A stretch of DNA of 64,000 bases from Qipengyuania sp. SS22 (GCF_025736935.1 NZ_CP107048.1:1178001-1242000), one strand, 5' to 3'. Positions 9,015 through 17,971 are shown, counted from the first letter of the stretch. The notes: a model not told the origin generated them from the sequence alone. Numbers and translations: made by a program.

Positions 9015-9186
9015 AAGTCCTTTCATTTGGGGGCGTGACGAGGCCCGTCCAGCGGCCCATCGGAGATGCGCTCGCTGTATACGACACCAACGCCGCTCCT
9101 GCCGATCGGCCCCGGTGCCAAACCCGCCTCCGCCACGCCCGGTCGCCAAATGTGCCCAAAATGCGGCAGCTTGCGAGCGCGCATGC

Positions 9187-9222
9187 AAAAAGGGCGAGAT
9201 TGCCGTCAGCAATCCCGCCCTT
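9187..9222 (-). terminator. Intrinsic terminator of the longer AWP-repeat gene
   Basis: On the minus strand GGGCGGGATTGC pairs with GCAATCTCGCCC around a short loop, with one mismatch, and is followed by five T. It lies about 50 bases after the stop of the 9271-9849 gene and shows that the two paralogues are separately terminated. Confidence 0.75.
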
Positions 9223-9270
9223 CGAACGTCATGTACGCAATTCGTAGTGGCTACGCAGCTCAGGGTGGGC

Positions 9271-9849
9271 TTATGAACCCGGGTTCTTGGCAGGCAGCTT
9301 GCCCGGAATCTCGCTCGCGGGCTGACCCGGCCAGTATTCGAGCGGGCGGTTGCCCGTCTTGTTCTTGGCCCAGCTGTTGATGCAGCCGTCTTGCTGCATG
9401 CTATCGCACACGGGCAGATTTTCTCCCGAAGCCGCTGTGTACCCGGCCGGAGGAGACTGGCTGACTTCCTTGCTGACGAAACGCGGTGCGGTCGATGCCG
9501 AGGCTCTTGCGATGGATTCCATCGGCGTCGCGCCAGGACCAATTTGTGCGGCCACCTGCGCCCAGGCCTGCGCGCGGGCTGCGGGCGCCATTTCGTAAAT
9601 GCGCACACGCTGGGCGTCGGTAAGCACCCACCAGCCCTCGGTCTGTGCGGGGGTGAGGGTCCAGTAATATTGCTGCACATCGCCGGGCCAGCCATCATAG
9701 GCGCTTTGCCGGTCGGCGGGCCAGGCATCATACATAGCCTGCTGGTCTGCCGACCACGCGTAGGCCTCGCCCTCCATGTGGTGATCTGCCAGCGCCGGGG
9801 CGGCGGTAAAGGCCAGCGCAGCGGCGCCGGCAAGGATAAGATTACGCAT
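9271..9849 (-). CDS. Secreted AWP-repeat protein (longer paralogue)
   Basis: A 192-residue exported protein of unknown function. The start at 9849 gives MRNLILAGAAALAFTAAPAL with an ALA-D cleavage site, and GGAG lies 9 bases upstream; the ATG at 9864 has no ribosome site. The core is WSADQQAMYDAWPADRQ, YDGWPGDVQQYYW, TLTPAQTEGWW and AQAWAQVAAQ, then a Ser/Ala-rich linker and a C-terminal region with two cysteines (LPVCDSMQQDGC) and GQPASEIPGKLP. The Trp-Pro repeat core is shared with the downstream paralogue, while the C-terminal domain is not. No enzymatic motif is visible; an envelope or binding role is a guess. Confidence 0.82.
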   Translation of the reverse strand: MRNLILAGAAALAFTAAPALADHHMEGEAYAWSADQQAMYDAWPADRQSAYDGWPGDVQQYYWTLTPAQTEGWWVLTDAQRVRIYEMAPAARAQAWAQVAAQIGPGATPMESIARASASTAPRFVSKEVSQSPPAGYTAASGENLPVCDSMQQDGCINSWAKNKTGNRPLEYWPGQPASEIPGKLPAKNPGS

Positions 9850-9951
9850 CGGAGATTGCTCCATTTGTCGTTGTCATCGCCGAATCTACGCAGCGAATGG
9901 GTGGTCGGTTCCGGTGGATGTCTGCGCGCGGGGCTTGTCTTGCGACCATGC

Positions 9952-9966
9952 GTTCCCTAGCTGTTC
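9952..9966 (+). promoter_or_regulatory. LexA (SOS) box upstream of uvrD
   Basis: The bases GTTC-N7-GTTC (spacer CCTAGCT) match exactly the LexA operator known from alphaproteobacteria. It ends 10 bases before the uvrD start codon, so a bound repressor would cover the start of transcription or the ribosome site. Confidence 0.8.
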
Positions 9967-9975
9967 CGAACCTTC

Positions 9976-12288
9976 ATGACCGATCTACCCATCCCGTCCG
10001 ACGCGCCCGACGATGCGCAGCTTCCCGCCTATGCAGCGCGCTTGAACGCCCCCCAGCGCGAGGCCGTTCTCACCACCGAAGGCCCCGTGCTGATGTTGGC
10101 CGGAGCGGGCACCGGCAAGACCGCGGCGCTAACCGCACGGCTGGCACATCTCATCGCAACGCGCCGGGCATGGCCGAGCGAAATCCTCTGCGTCACCTTC
10201 ACCAACAAGGCCGCACGCGAGATGCGCGAGCGCGTGGGGCGGCATATCGGCGATGCGGTCGAAGGCATGCCCTGGCTTGGCACCTTCCACTCGATCGGCG
10301 CGCGCATGCTGCGCCGCCATGCCGAACTGGTCGGGCTCAAGAGCAATTACACGATCATCGATCCGGACGACCAGTTGCGGCTGTTGAAGCAGCTGATCCA
10401 GGAGAACGATCTCGACGAGAAGCGTTGGCCCGCGCGCCAACTCGCCGGCCTGCTCGACCGCTGGAAGAATCGCGGGCTCAACCCCGGCGATCTCGATGCA
10501 GTGGAGAACGAAAGCTATGCCAATGGCCGCGGGGCGCAGTTTTACAAGCTCTACCAAGACCGCCTGAAAGCGCTCAACGCCTGCGATTTCGGCGACCTGC
10601 TGCTACATATGCTCAACATTTTCCGCGAGCATCACGACGTGCTGGCGCAATATCAGCAGCGCTTCAAATATATCCTCGTCGACGAATATCAGGACACCAA
10701 CCAAGTCCAGTATCTGTGGCTGCGCCTGCTTGCCCAGACACGCAAGAACATCTGCGTGGTGGGCGACGACGACCAGTCGATCTATTCATGGCGCGGCGCA
10801 GAAGTCGCCAATATCCTCAAGTTCGAAAAGGATTTTCCCGGCGCGGCGGTGGTCAAGCTCGAGCAGAACTATCGCTCCACCCCGCAGATCCTCGGGGCGG
10901 CATCGGGGCTGATCAACGCCAATAGCGAACGGCTCGGCAAGACGCTGTGGACCGAGCTTCCGGCGGGCGAGAATATCCGCGTAATCGGCGTATGGGACGG
11001 ACCCGAGGAAGCCCGCCGCGTGGGCGAGGAGATCGAGCGGCTGGAACGCGAAGGCGCGCCGCTCGACCAGATCGCGATCCTCGTACGTGCGCAGTACCAG
11101 ACACGCGAATTCGAAGACCGGTTCATCCAGATCGGCCTCAATTACCGCATCGTCGGGGGCTTCCGCTTCTACGAGCGTGCCGAAATTCGCGATGCGCTGG
11201 CCTATCTGCGCACTATCGCCCAGCCCGCCGACGACCTCGCTTTCGAGCGGATCTACAACCAGCCCAAACGCGGGCTTGGCGCGAAGACACTGGAAGCCAT
11301 GCGCCGCCACGCACGGCGTACACAGATGCCGCTGACCGCCGCCAGCCTCGACCTATGCGACACCGACGAATTGCCCGCGCGCGCGAAGAACAATCTCGTC
11401 GCGCTGCTCGGCCAGTTCGTCCATTGGCGCGAGCAGGTGGACAAGGTCACACCGTCCGAACTGCTGCGCCGCGTACTCGCCGAAAGCGGCTATGAAGACA
11501 TGCTCCAGAAGGATCGCAGCGGGGAAAGCGCCGGGCGGCTGGAAAACCTCACCGAACTCGCTCGCGCGATGGAGGAATACGACACGCTCGGCGATTTCCT
11601 CGAGCATGTCGGGTTGGTGATGGACAATGACCGCGCTGGCGACGGCGAGAAGGTCACCATCATGACCATGCATGCCGCCAAGGGGCTCGAATTCGATCAC
11701 GTCTTCCTACCAGGTTGGGAGGAAGGCGTCTTTCCCAGCCAGCGCGCGATCGACGAAGGCGGACTCGCCAGTCTCGAGGAAGAGCGCCGCCTCGCCTATG
11801 TCGCCATTACCCGCGCCAAGCGCCGCTGCACCATCCTGCACGCGGCCAACCGGCGCATTTACGGCCAATGGACCAGTTCGATCCCGAGCCGGTTCATCGA
11901 GGATTTGCCCGAGGAATATCTCACCAGAGAAACTACCATGACCGGCGGCGCTTCGCTGTGGCGGGCGAACTGGAGCGAGACCGAAGACCCCTTCGCGCAT
12001 GTCTCGACCAGCCGACCCGATCGTTCGGGAGCCCGCGGTCCTGGGTGGCAGCGAGCGCTATCGTCGGGCTATGACACGACGCCCAAGCGCCTCGCCGAGC
12101 CCGGCCGCAGTGCGGCGAGCTTTGCCGCGCAACCCCGCAGCGACATCTCGATCGGCGCGCGCGTGTTCCACGACAAATTCGGCTATGGCTGCGTGACCGA
12201 TCAGGAAGGCAACAAGCTGACGATCGAGTTCGAGAAGGCGGGCGAAAAGCGCGTACTCGACAGTTTCGTCAAGCTGGCTGACGATTAG
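9976..12288 (+). CDS. uvrD: ATP-dependent DNA helicase UvrD/PcrA
   Basis: A superfamily 1A 3'-5' helicase acting in nucleotide excision and mismatch repair. The 770-residue protein has the Q-motif LNAPQREAV, Walker A AGAGTGKT at about 41-48, TFTNKAAREMRERV (Ia), VDEYQDTN (II), GDDDQSIYSWRGA (III), QNYRST (IV), VTIMTMHAAKGLEFDHV (V) and EEERRLAYVAITRAK (VI). The C-terminal Tudor-like end GARVFHDKFGYG is also seen, as expected in UvrD/PcrA. A LexA box immediately upstream implies induction by DNA damage. Confidence 0.96.
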   Translation: MTDLPIPSDAPDDAQLPAYAARLNAPQREAVLTTEGPVLMLAGAGTGKTAALTARLAHLIATRRAWPSEILCVTFTNKAAREMRERVGRHIGDAVEGMPWLGTFHSIGARMLRRHAELVGLKSNYTIIDPDDQLRLLKQLIQENDLDEKRWPARQLAGLLDRWKNRGLNPGDLDAVENESYANGRGAQFYKLYQDRLKALNACDFGDLLLHMLNIFREHHDVLAQYQQRFKYILVDEYQDTNQVQYLWLRLLAQTRKNICVVGDDDQSIYSWRGAEVANILKFEKDFPGAAVVKLEQNYRSTPQILGAASGLINANSERLGKTLWTELPAGENIRVIGVWDGPEEARRVGEEIERLEREGAPLDQIAILVRAQYQTREFEDRFIQIGLNYRIVGGFRFYERAEIRDALAYLRTIAQPADDLAFERIYNQPKRGLGAKTLEAMRRHARRTQMPLTAASLDLCDTDELPARAKNNLVALLGQFVHWREQVDKVTPSELLRRVLAESGYEDMLQKDRSGESAGRLENLTELARAMEEYDTLGDFLEHVGLVMDNDRAGDGEKVTIMTMHAAKGLEFDHVFLPGWEEGVFPSQRAIDEGGLASLEEERRLAYVAITRAKRRCTILHAANRRIYGQWTSSIPSRFIEDLPEEYLTRETTMTGGASLWRANWSETEDPFAHVSTSRPDRSGARGPGWQRALSSGYDTTPKRLAEPGRSAASFAAQPRSDISIGARVFHDKFGYGCVTDQEGNKLTIEFEKAGEKRVLDSFVKLADD

Positions 12289-12318
12289 GGCAGTTTGAAA
12301 GGCACCGTCGCACGCGGC

Positions 12319-12340
12319 TGTCCTGCGCATGCGCAGGACA
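12319..12340. repeat. Perfect 22-base palindrome between convergent genes
   Basis: TGTCCTGCGCA is followed directly by its exact reverse complement. It lies in the 78-base gap between the stops of uvrD and the DEAD-box helicase gene. It shares the CCTGCGCA core with the repeat at 1937-2024. There is no U-tract, so a bidirectional terminator role is possible but unproven. Confidence 0.7.
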
Positions 12341-12366
12341 TGATTTGGCTGCGCGAAGGTCTCTGA

Positions 12367-13767
12367 TCAGATCGCGGAAACGTCGAGGAAGCCCGGCCGC
12401 GGCCCGTTCCACTCACCCGACGCAACAGAGTCGCTGTCCTCGTCGCGGCGTTTGCGCGGTTCGCCCTTGGGCTTCGCCTTGCGCGCAGGCTTTTCGCGCG
12501 GCGCATCGTCCTCGTCGCGCGGCTTGCGGCTGCGCTTGGGCTTTGCCTCGTCCGCGGGTGCCGAAACTTTCTCGGGTGCCGAGGCCTTCTCCGGTGCAAC
12601 CGCCTTCTCGGCGGGCTTGGCGCTGCTTTTCTCGACCAGATCGACACGGACATCGCTCTTGCCGAATACCGGAACTTCCGCACCGGTCAGCTTCTCGACA
12701 TTGGCGATCGCCTCGGCATCTTCCTCGGCGACGAGGGTGAAGGCGCGGCCCTTGGCACCGGCCCTGCCCGTGCGTCCGATGCGGTGGACGTAATCGTCCG
12801 GATGCCACGGCGTGTCGAAGTTGAAGACGTGGCTGACACCCTTGATGTCGAGCCCGCGCGCGGCAACGTCCGATGCGACGAGAATATTCACCTCACCGGC
12901 CTTGAACCGCTCGAGTTCCTTGAGCCGGTTCGACTGGTCCATGTCGCCGTGGATTTCGCTCGACGCGAAACCATAGCTTTGCAGGCTCTTGTTGAGCTCG
13001 CGCACGGTGGTCTTGCGATTGGCAAAGATGATCGCGGTTTCGACATGGTCGTGTTCGAGCAGCCAGCGCAGCGTGTCGCGCTTCTGACGCGCCTTTACGG
13101 GCACCTTGAACGCGGTGATGTCCTTGTTCGTGGTCGCGGCACGGCTGACTTCGATCCGCTTGGGATTGTCGAGAAACTTCTTGGCCAGCTTTTCGATCGG
13201 CGGCGGCATCGTCGCCGAGAACAGCATGGTCTGGCGTGCGTCGGGCAGCTTCGAGCAGATGAACTCGATATCCGGGATGAAGCCCATGTCGAGCATACGA
13301 TCGGCTTCGTCGATCACCAGCAGTTCGCAGCCGTTGAGCAGGATCTTGCCACGCTCGAACAGGTCCATAAGGCGGCCCGGCGTGGCGATCAGCACGTCGA
13401 CGCCATCGTTCAGCGCCTTGACCTGGTCGCCCATCTGCACGCCGCCAATCAGCAGCGCGAGCTTGAGATCGTGGTTCTTGCCGTATTTTTCGAAATTCTC
13501 TGCCACCTGCGCGGCGAGTTCGCGCGTCGGGGCAAGGATAAGGCTGCGCGGCATCAGCGCGCGGCGACGGCCGCTCGCCATGATGTCGATCATCGGCAGC
13601 ACGAAGCTCGCGGTCTTGCCGGTGCCCGTTTGGGCGATGCCAATGATATCCTTCATCATCAGCACCGGCGGAATCGCCTCGCGCTGGATGTCGGTCGGCT
13701 CGGTATAGCCAGCTTCGCTTACTGCCCTGAGCAAGTCTTCGGAAAGGCCGAGATCGGCAAAAGTCAT
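12367..13767 (-). CDS. rhlE: DEAD-box ATP-dependent RNA helicase (RhlE-like)
   Basis: This enzyme unwinds short RNA duplexes, probably in ribosome assembly or mRNA turnover. The Q-motif (YTEPTDIQREAIP), Walker A AQTGTGKT at about 45-52, PTRELAAQ, VIDEADRMLDMGF, SATMP, and HRIGRTGRAG are all present. The start at 13767 (MTFADLGL) fits the family; the 19-residue upstream extension does not. The last 110 residues form a charged Lys/Arg/Ala/Glu tail, typical of RhlE members and likely disordered and RNA-binding. It converges on uvrD. Confidence 0.92.
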   Translation of the reverse strand: MTFADLGLSEDLLRAVSEAGYTEPTDIQREAIPPVLMMKDIIGIAQTGTGKTASFVLPMIDIMASGRRRALMPRSLILAPTRELAAQVAENFEKYGKNHDLKLALLIGGVQMGDQVKALNDGVDVLIATPGRLMDLFERGKILLNGCELLVIDEADRMLDMGFIPDIEFICSKLPDARQTMLFSATMPPPIEKLAKKFLDNPKRIEVSRAATTNKDITAFKVPVKARQKRDTLRWLLEHDHVETAIIFANRKTTVRELNKSLQSYGFASSEIHGDMDQSNRLKELERFKAGEVNILVASDVAARGLDIKGVSHVFNFDTPWHPDDYVHRIGRTGRAGAKGRAFTLVAEEDAEAIANVEKLTGAEVPVFGKSDVRVDLVEKSSAKPAEKAVAPEKASAPEKVSAPADEAKPKRSRKPRDEDDAPREKPARKAKPKGEPRKRRDEDSDSVASGEWNGPRPGFLDVSAI

Positions 13768-13888
13768 GCGGTTCGAAATTGTCCCTGGAACATAGGCCGA
13801 CAACAAGCTGCGCGTCCGCAACATCGGCTGGGCGCGCCCTTCGCCGGAAATACGCCGAAAGTCAAGAAATCACGCTGCGAAACGCGGC

Positions 13889-14458
13889 TCACCGGTCGTC
13901 GGTAACCGCCACAAGGCGATTGAGGTTGGAAATGCGACACTTCGCGCCGGCGCGCGACAACAGGCGATCGCGATCGACACAGAGCTTACCGTCGTCATTT
14001 TGCTCGACATAAAAGCCGAGGTAGAAATCACGCGGACTGCAGCTTTTCTCAAGCTCGGCAGTAATGATCTGGCGGTTGCGCATATACATCACCAGCCGGC
14101 TGTCACGGTCGGATACGCCGATGATGTCGCTCGCATCGACGCAACTGCCGTAAGGTCGTTCGACGAGCCGCGGCGGCGGAGCCTGGCGCGGCAGTTCGGT
14201 CAGAAAGCTGCGCCGCATGCTGCCGGGCTGCGGGCTGATCCGCAGGATGACGCGGCGCTCGATCCGCACCTGGTTGGCAACCGGTATGCCGCGGCTGTCG
14301 GTAAACCCGGTCCAGATCGTGCCGCGTGCCGATAGCGCATCGACATCCACGCGAGCACTCTGCGAAACCCGAGCCTGGTGCACGGCCGCGTCCTCTCCCG
14401 CGCCTGACGGCGTGCCCAATGCGACGAGCATGGCAAAGAGAGGGGACAGCAAGGGCAT
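13889..14458 (-). CDS. Exported hypothetical protein
   Basis: I do not recognise this 189-residue protein. MPLLSPLFAMLVALGTPSGAG looks like a signal peptide. The mature part contains GTIWTGFTDSRGIPVANQVRIERRV-like beta-rich sequence and four to five cysteines (SCVDASD, KSCSPRDFY, KLCVDRD, KCRIS) that could form disulphides in the periplasm. The ATG at 14458 was chosen because it begins the signal peptide; the open frame upstream is Arg-rich and not plausible. It is divergent from the FAD oxidase gene. Confidence 0.65.
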   Translation of the reverse strand: MPLLSPLFAMLVALGTPSGAGEDAAVHQARVSQSARVDVDALSARGTIWTGFTDSRGIPVANQVRIERRVILRISPQPGSMRRSFLTELPRQAPPPRLVERPYGSCVDASDIIGVSDRDSRLVMYMRNRQIITAELEKSCSPRDFYLGFYVEQNDDGKLCVDRDRLLSRAGAKCRISNLNRLVAVTDDR

Positions 14459-14616
14459 GGGCTTCGTTCGAACGCTCCTCGGCCGCAGGTCGATTGACGT
14501 GCGGGAAGTTATAGCGATGCCTGATGCGCCCCCACGCTTGAATGCGGGCTTAATTGTTCTGGCCCGATTGGCAAGTGGTGGCATTCGCCCGTCCATCTAT
14601 GGCAAGGATGCGGCAG

Positions 14617-16065
14617 ATGACCGTGACCGACACCTTTTGCGCCGCCGCCGCCGATATTCTCGGGCCACGCGGGTTCACCCGCGATCCCGAGCTGGTGGAA
14701 CCCTGGCTAACCGACTGGCGGGGACGGTACACCGGCAAGGCGGTGGGCCTGGCCTCGCCTGCGTCGACCGATGAGGTCGCCCGCTTCGTCACACTATGCG
14801 CGGCGCACCAGATGCCGATCGTCCCGCAGGGCGGGAACAGCGGCATGTCGGGCGGCGCCACGCCCGACGATAGCGGGAGGAGCGTATTGCTTTCGCTGCG
14901 CCGAATGGATGCGATCCGGGATTTCGATGTCGCTGCACAGCAGATTACCTGCGACGCTGGCGTCGTGCTCCAGACGCTGCACGAGACCGCCGACGCGCAA
15001 GGTCTGCGCTTTCCGCTTACGCTTGGCGGCAAGGGTTCGGCCACTGTGGGCGGCCTCATCTCGACCAATGCCGGGGGAACGCAGGTCCTGCGCCACGGCA
15101 CGATGCGCGCGCAGGTGCTCGGGATCGAAGCGGTGCTGGCCGATGGCGAAATATTCTCCGGCCTGGTCCCGCTCAAGAAGGACAATCGCGGGTTCGACCT
15201 CAAGCAGATGCTGATCGGGTCCGAAGGGACATTGGGCATCGTCACCGCCGCAACCTTGCGGCTGGTGCCGCAAATCGGTGAGCGCCGTGTTGCATGGGTC
15301 GGCCTGCCCAGCATCTCGGCAGCGCGCGCATTGCTGCGCCACTGCGAGAAGGTCGCGGGCGAGGCGCTGGAGGGGTTCGAGGTGCTGCCCGGCCACTGCC
15401 TCGAATCGGTTCTGGCGCATGTTCCCACCGCGCGAAGCCCTTTGGGCGGCACCCATGGCTGGCATGCGCTGGTGGAACTGGTTGCGGATCAGGGTGACAC
15501 AGGACAGCTGGACGGGCTGGTCGCCAAGGTATTCGAGAGTGCGATGGAGCACGGTCTGCTCGAGGATGCCGTCATATCATCCAGCGAGGCGCAGGCCGAA
15601 GCCTTCTGGCATATACGCGACAGCATCTCCGCAGCGGAGCGCGCGATCGGCCCGGCGATGCAGCACGACATTTCGGTGCCGGTGGCGCGGATGGCCGAAT
15701 TTGTCGAGACGGTGGCACCGCAGGTGGAAGAACGGTTCCCCGGCTCGCGCGCGGTCGGTTTCGGGCATCTGGGAGATGGCAATATCCACTTCCACGTTCT
15801 CGCCCCCGCCGGTGCCGTGCGCGGCGAATGGGAATTGGGCGACGGAAAAGCGATCAGCGCCTTCGTGCATGACCGGGTGACCGATTTCGGCGGATCGCTC
15901 AGCGCGGAACACGGCATTGGCCAGATGAAACGCGATGAACTCGGGCGATTGGGCAATCCGGTGGCGCTCTCGCTGATGCGTAAGGTCAAGCAGGCGCTCG
16001 ATCCGCAGGGGATACTCAACCCGGGCAAACTGGTGCCGCTTGCACCGCACGCCGCAACGCCGTAA
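14617..16065 (+). CDS. FAD-binding 2-hydroxyacid dehydrogenase (GlcD/D-LDH family)
   Basis: A soluble or peripheral flavoprotein of 482 residues with a PCMH-type FAD-binding domain (PIVPQGGNSGMSGGATPD, then ATVGGLISTNAGG and LIGSEGTLGIVT). The C-terminal oxidase domain has GHLGDGNIHFH and SAEHGIGQMKRDEL, whose histidines bind substrate and metal in D-2-hydroxyacid or D-2-hydroxyglutarate dehydrogenases. ATG 14617 is preceded by AAGGA at about 8 bases; ATGs at 14599 and 14608 are alternatives. There is no glycolate oxidase GlcE/GlcF neighbour, so it is more likely a D-lactate or D-2-hydroxyglutarate enzyme, but the substrate is not determined. Confidence 0.87.
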   Translation: MTVTDTFCAAAADILGPRGFTRDPELVEPWLTDWRGRYTGKAVGLASPASTDEVARFVTLCAAHQMPIVPQGGNSGMSGGATPDDSGRSVLLSLRRMDAIRDFDVAAQQITCDAGVVLQTLHETADAQGLRFPLTLGGKGSATVGGLISTNAGGTQVLRHGTMRAQVLGIEAVLADGEIFSGLVPLKKDNRGFDLKQMLIGSEGTLGIVTAATLRLVPQIGERRVAWVGLPSISAARALLRHCEKVAGEALEGFEVLPGHCLESVLAHVPTARSPLGGTHGWHALVELVADQGDTGQLDGLVAKVFESAMEHGLLEDAVISSSEAQAEAFWHIRDSISAAERAIGPAMQHDISVPVARMAEFVETVAPQVEERFPGSRAVGFGHLGDGNIHFHVLAPAGAVRGEWELGDGKAISAFVHDRVTDFGGSLSAEHGIGQMKRDELGRLGNPVALSLMRKVKQALDPQGILNPGKLVPLAPHAATP

Positions 16066-16131
16066 AGCGCCCGCTTCGTGTGCTTGCCCATCGGGTTTGC
16101 CGCTCAATCCAATCGAATTTCGGAGAGTTCC

Positions 16132-16920
16132 ATGGCCAGCGCGCCGCAGCCCAATCTGCCCCTGTTCTTCAAAGACCTGATGCCGCTTAACAGCAAGGAC
16201 CATGCGAATTATCGCTCGCGTCCGATGACCAAGGCACCGTGGCTCGCCAAGCAGCATGCCGTGCCGCTGACCGTCGACGAGTTCGTCCAGGCGCAGCGCG
16301 ATATGCCGATCGTCTTCTCGACCGGCCCCGATGCTGTTCCGCTGGCGCTGATGGGCCTCAATGACGGCGTCAACACTTTCGTCGACGAAGAAGGCTCCGT
16401 TACCGAGCAGGTCTACATCCCGGCCTATGTCCGCCGCTATCCGTTCATGCTCGCACGGCTCAAGCCCGACAGCGACGACCTGTCGCTGTGCTTCGACCCG
16501 ACCGCGGAGAACATCGGCGAGTTCGAAGAAGGCCAGGCCTTGTTCGAAAATGGCGAGGCCAGCGAAGGTACCAAGCAGATCCTCGAATTCTGCGAGCAGT
16601 TCGAGCATGCGGGCCAGCGCACGCAGAACTTCATGAAGGAACTGAAGGATCACGACCTTCTCATGGAAGGCGAGATCGCGATCACCCAGGACGGTAGCGA
16701 CAAGCCGTTCGTCTATCGCGGGTTCCAGATGATCAATCAGGAAAAGCTGCGCGAGCTGCGCGGCGACCAGCTGCGCAAGTGGACCGAAAACGGCCTGCTG
16801 CCGCTGATCTGGGCGCAGATCTTCTCGATGGACATGATGCGTACGATCTTCGGACGTCAGCTCCAGCAGGGCAAGGTGCCGATGCCCGACGCCGCGACTG
16901 CCGGTGTCCCGACTGCCTAA
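16132..16920 (+). CDS. SapC family protein
   Basis: A 262-residue cytosolic protein of the SapC family (PF07277 by recollection). It has the typical opening in which the partner-less protein places PLNSKDH, followed by APWLAKQHAVPLTVDEF, YIPAYVRRYPFML, and a C-terminal GFQMINQEKLRELRGDQLR block. GGAG sits 7 bases before ATG 16132. The family is frequent beside TonB-dependent receptors and flavin-dependent tryptophan halogenases in sphingomonads and caulobacters, but neither is nearby here. The molecular function is unknown; the name comes from a Campylobacter S-layer-associated gene. Confidence 0.85.
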   Translation: MASAPQPNLPLFFKDLMPLNSKDHANYRSRPMTKAPWLAKQHAVPLTVDEFVQAQRDMPIVFSTGPDAVPLALMGLNDGVNTFVDEEGSVTEQVYIPAYVRRYPFMLARLKPDSDDLSLCFDPTAENIGEFEEGQALFENGEASEGTKQILEFCEQFEHAGQRTQNFMKELKDHDLLMEGEIAITQDGSDKPFVYRGFQMINQEKLRELRGDQLRKWTENGLLPLIWAQIFSMDMMRTIFGRQLQQGKVPMPDAATAGVPTA

Positions 16921-16932
16921 AAATCCGAGCAA

Positions 16933-16963
16933 GGGCGCGCGTCTTGTCATGAGGCGCGCGCCC
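16933..16963 (+). other. GC hairpin enclosing the M48 protease start codon
   Basis: GGGCGCGCG at 16933-16941 is the exact reverse complement of CGCGCGCCC at 16955-16963. The 13-base loop TCTTGTCATGAGG contains the proposed ATG of the next gene. It may be the sapC terminator without a U-tract, or a structure governing translation of the protease. Confidence 0.55.
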
Positions 16964-17971
16964 TCGCCCCGCCTCTTGCGCACGCTCCCTGCTTGCGCGG
17001 TGCTGGCACTGGCGCTTCCGGGAACGCATGCGGACGCGCAGCAGCACTCCGCCGAGACACGCGAACTGCAGCCGCTCGAAGTTTTCCAACGTAGCGAAGA
17101 CCTGCTGTTTGGCGTCGGCTATCGCCTGGCAACGGCCAACGCCGATTTCTGCCCGCAGACCGTGCGAGTCTCGGGGATGCTGATCCACGACGCGGAAAGC
17201 TATGGTGACCCGATCGCCGTGCGCCGCCGGTTCGGCTTGCATGGCGACATCGGTGTACAGGCGGTCGCTCCCGCGTCTCCGGCAGCCGCGGTGGGGATAG
17301 GCCGCAACGACACGATTCTGGCCATCAATGGCCAGACAATCGCGCAGGACTGGCCGAAAACCGATCCTCGCTGGCAGCGCGTATTCGGCCTGCGTGATGC
17401 AATCGACAGCGCGCTCGCCCTGGGAGCGCTGGACATCACCTGGCAGGCACCCGGGGGCACGATACGCACCGCGACGATCGAAGGCGTGGACGCGTGCCCG
17501 ACGCGGTTCGAACTCATAGATTCGAAAAGCAACGCCGCCGCTGATGGCGAGCGTGTGCTTGTTGGGGAAGAATTTCCCGGCCTTGCCTATGATGAAGCCG
17601 CCTTCGCCGCAGCGATTGCGCATGAAATGGCGCATAATATACTTCGTCATCCGCAGACCTTCCGCGAGATCGGCTGGAAGCGGAAGCTTGTCCGCCTGTC
17701 CGAACGCGATGCCGACCGCCTGATGCCCTGGTTGCTGCACAACGCTGGCTACGATCCCGATGCGGCGATCGATTTCATGCGTCGCTGGGGGCCCAAGCAT
17801 GGCGGATGGATCTTCCGTAAACGCTCGCACGACGGGTGGGATGAACGCGTTGAATTCATCGAGGCGGAACTGGCGACGATCGAGACGGCCAAGCAGTCGA
17901 GAACGGATGGGCGCGCCGATTGGTCGATGTTTTTCAAGGAAGAGCTACCAAGAGAGCTTCCAAAAAAGTAA
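16949..17971 (+). CDS. Exported M48-family metalloprotease with PDZ-like domain
   Basis: The 340-residue protein begins with an Arg-rich then hydrophobic stretch (LPACAVLALALPGTHADA) that looks like a signal peptide, so it probably acts in the periplasm. A PDZ-like segment (DIGVQAVAPASPAAAVGIGRNDTILAI, cut here for length) lies near residues 90-135. The gluzincin motif HEMAH is at 225-229 and the third zinc ligand in ERDAD at 252-256. The arrangement, a PDZ-like domain before the peptidase domain, is seen in other alphaproteobacterial M48 proteins of unknown substrate. ATG 16949 sits inside a GC hairpin; no clear ribosome site is seen. Confidence 0.8.
   Translation: MRRAPSPRLLRTLPACAVLALALPGTHADAQQHSAETRELQPLEVFQRSEDLLFGVGYRLATANADFCPQTVRVSGMLIHDAESYGDPIAVRRRFGLHGDIGVQAVAPASPAAAVGIGRNDTILAINGQTIAQDWPKTDPRWQRVFGLRDAIDSALALGALDITWQAPGGTIRTATIEGVDACPTRFELIDSKSNAAADGERVLVGEEFPGLAYDEAAFAAAIAHEMAHNILRHPQTFREIGWKRKLVRLSERDADRLMPWLLHNAGYDPDAAIDFMRRWGPKHGGWIFRKRSHDGWDERVEFIEAELATIETAKQSRTDGRADWSMFFKEELPRELPKK

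Noticed and set aside
8580..9833. 417-codon minus-strand frame covering both AWP genes
   Set aside because: The first two thirds are out of frame with the longer AWP gene and Arg/Pro-rich; only the last 144 codons with signal peptide and ribosome site are credible.
9897..10925. Plus-strand frame inside uvrD
   Set aside because: Antiphase to the helicase, which has all its motifs in the other frame.
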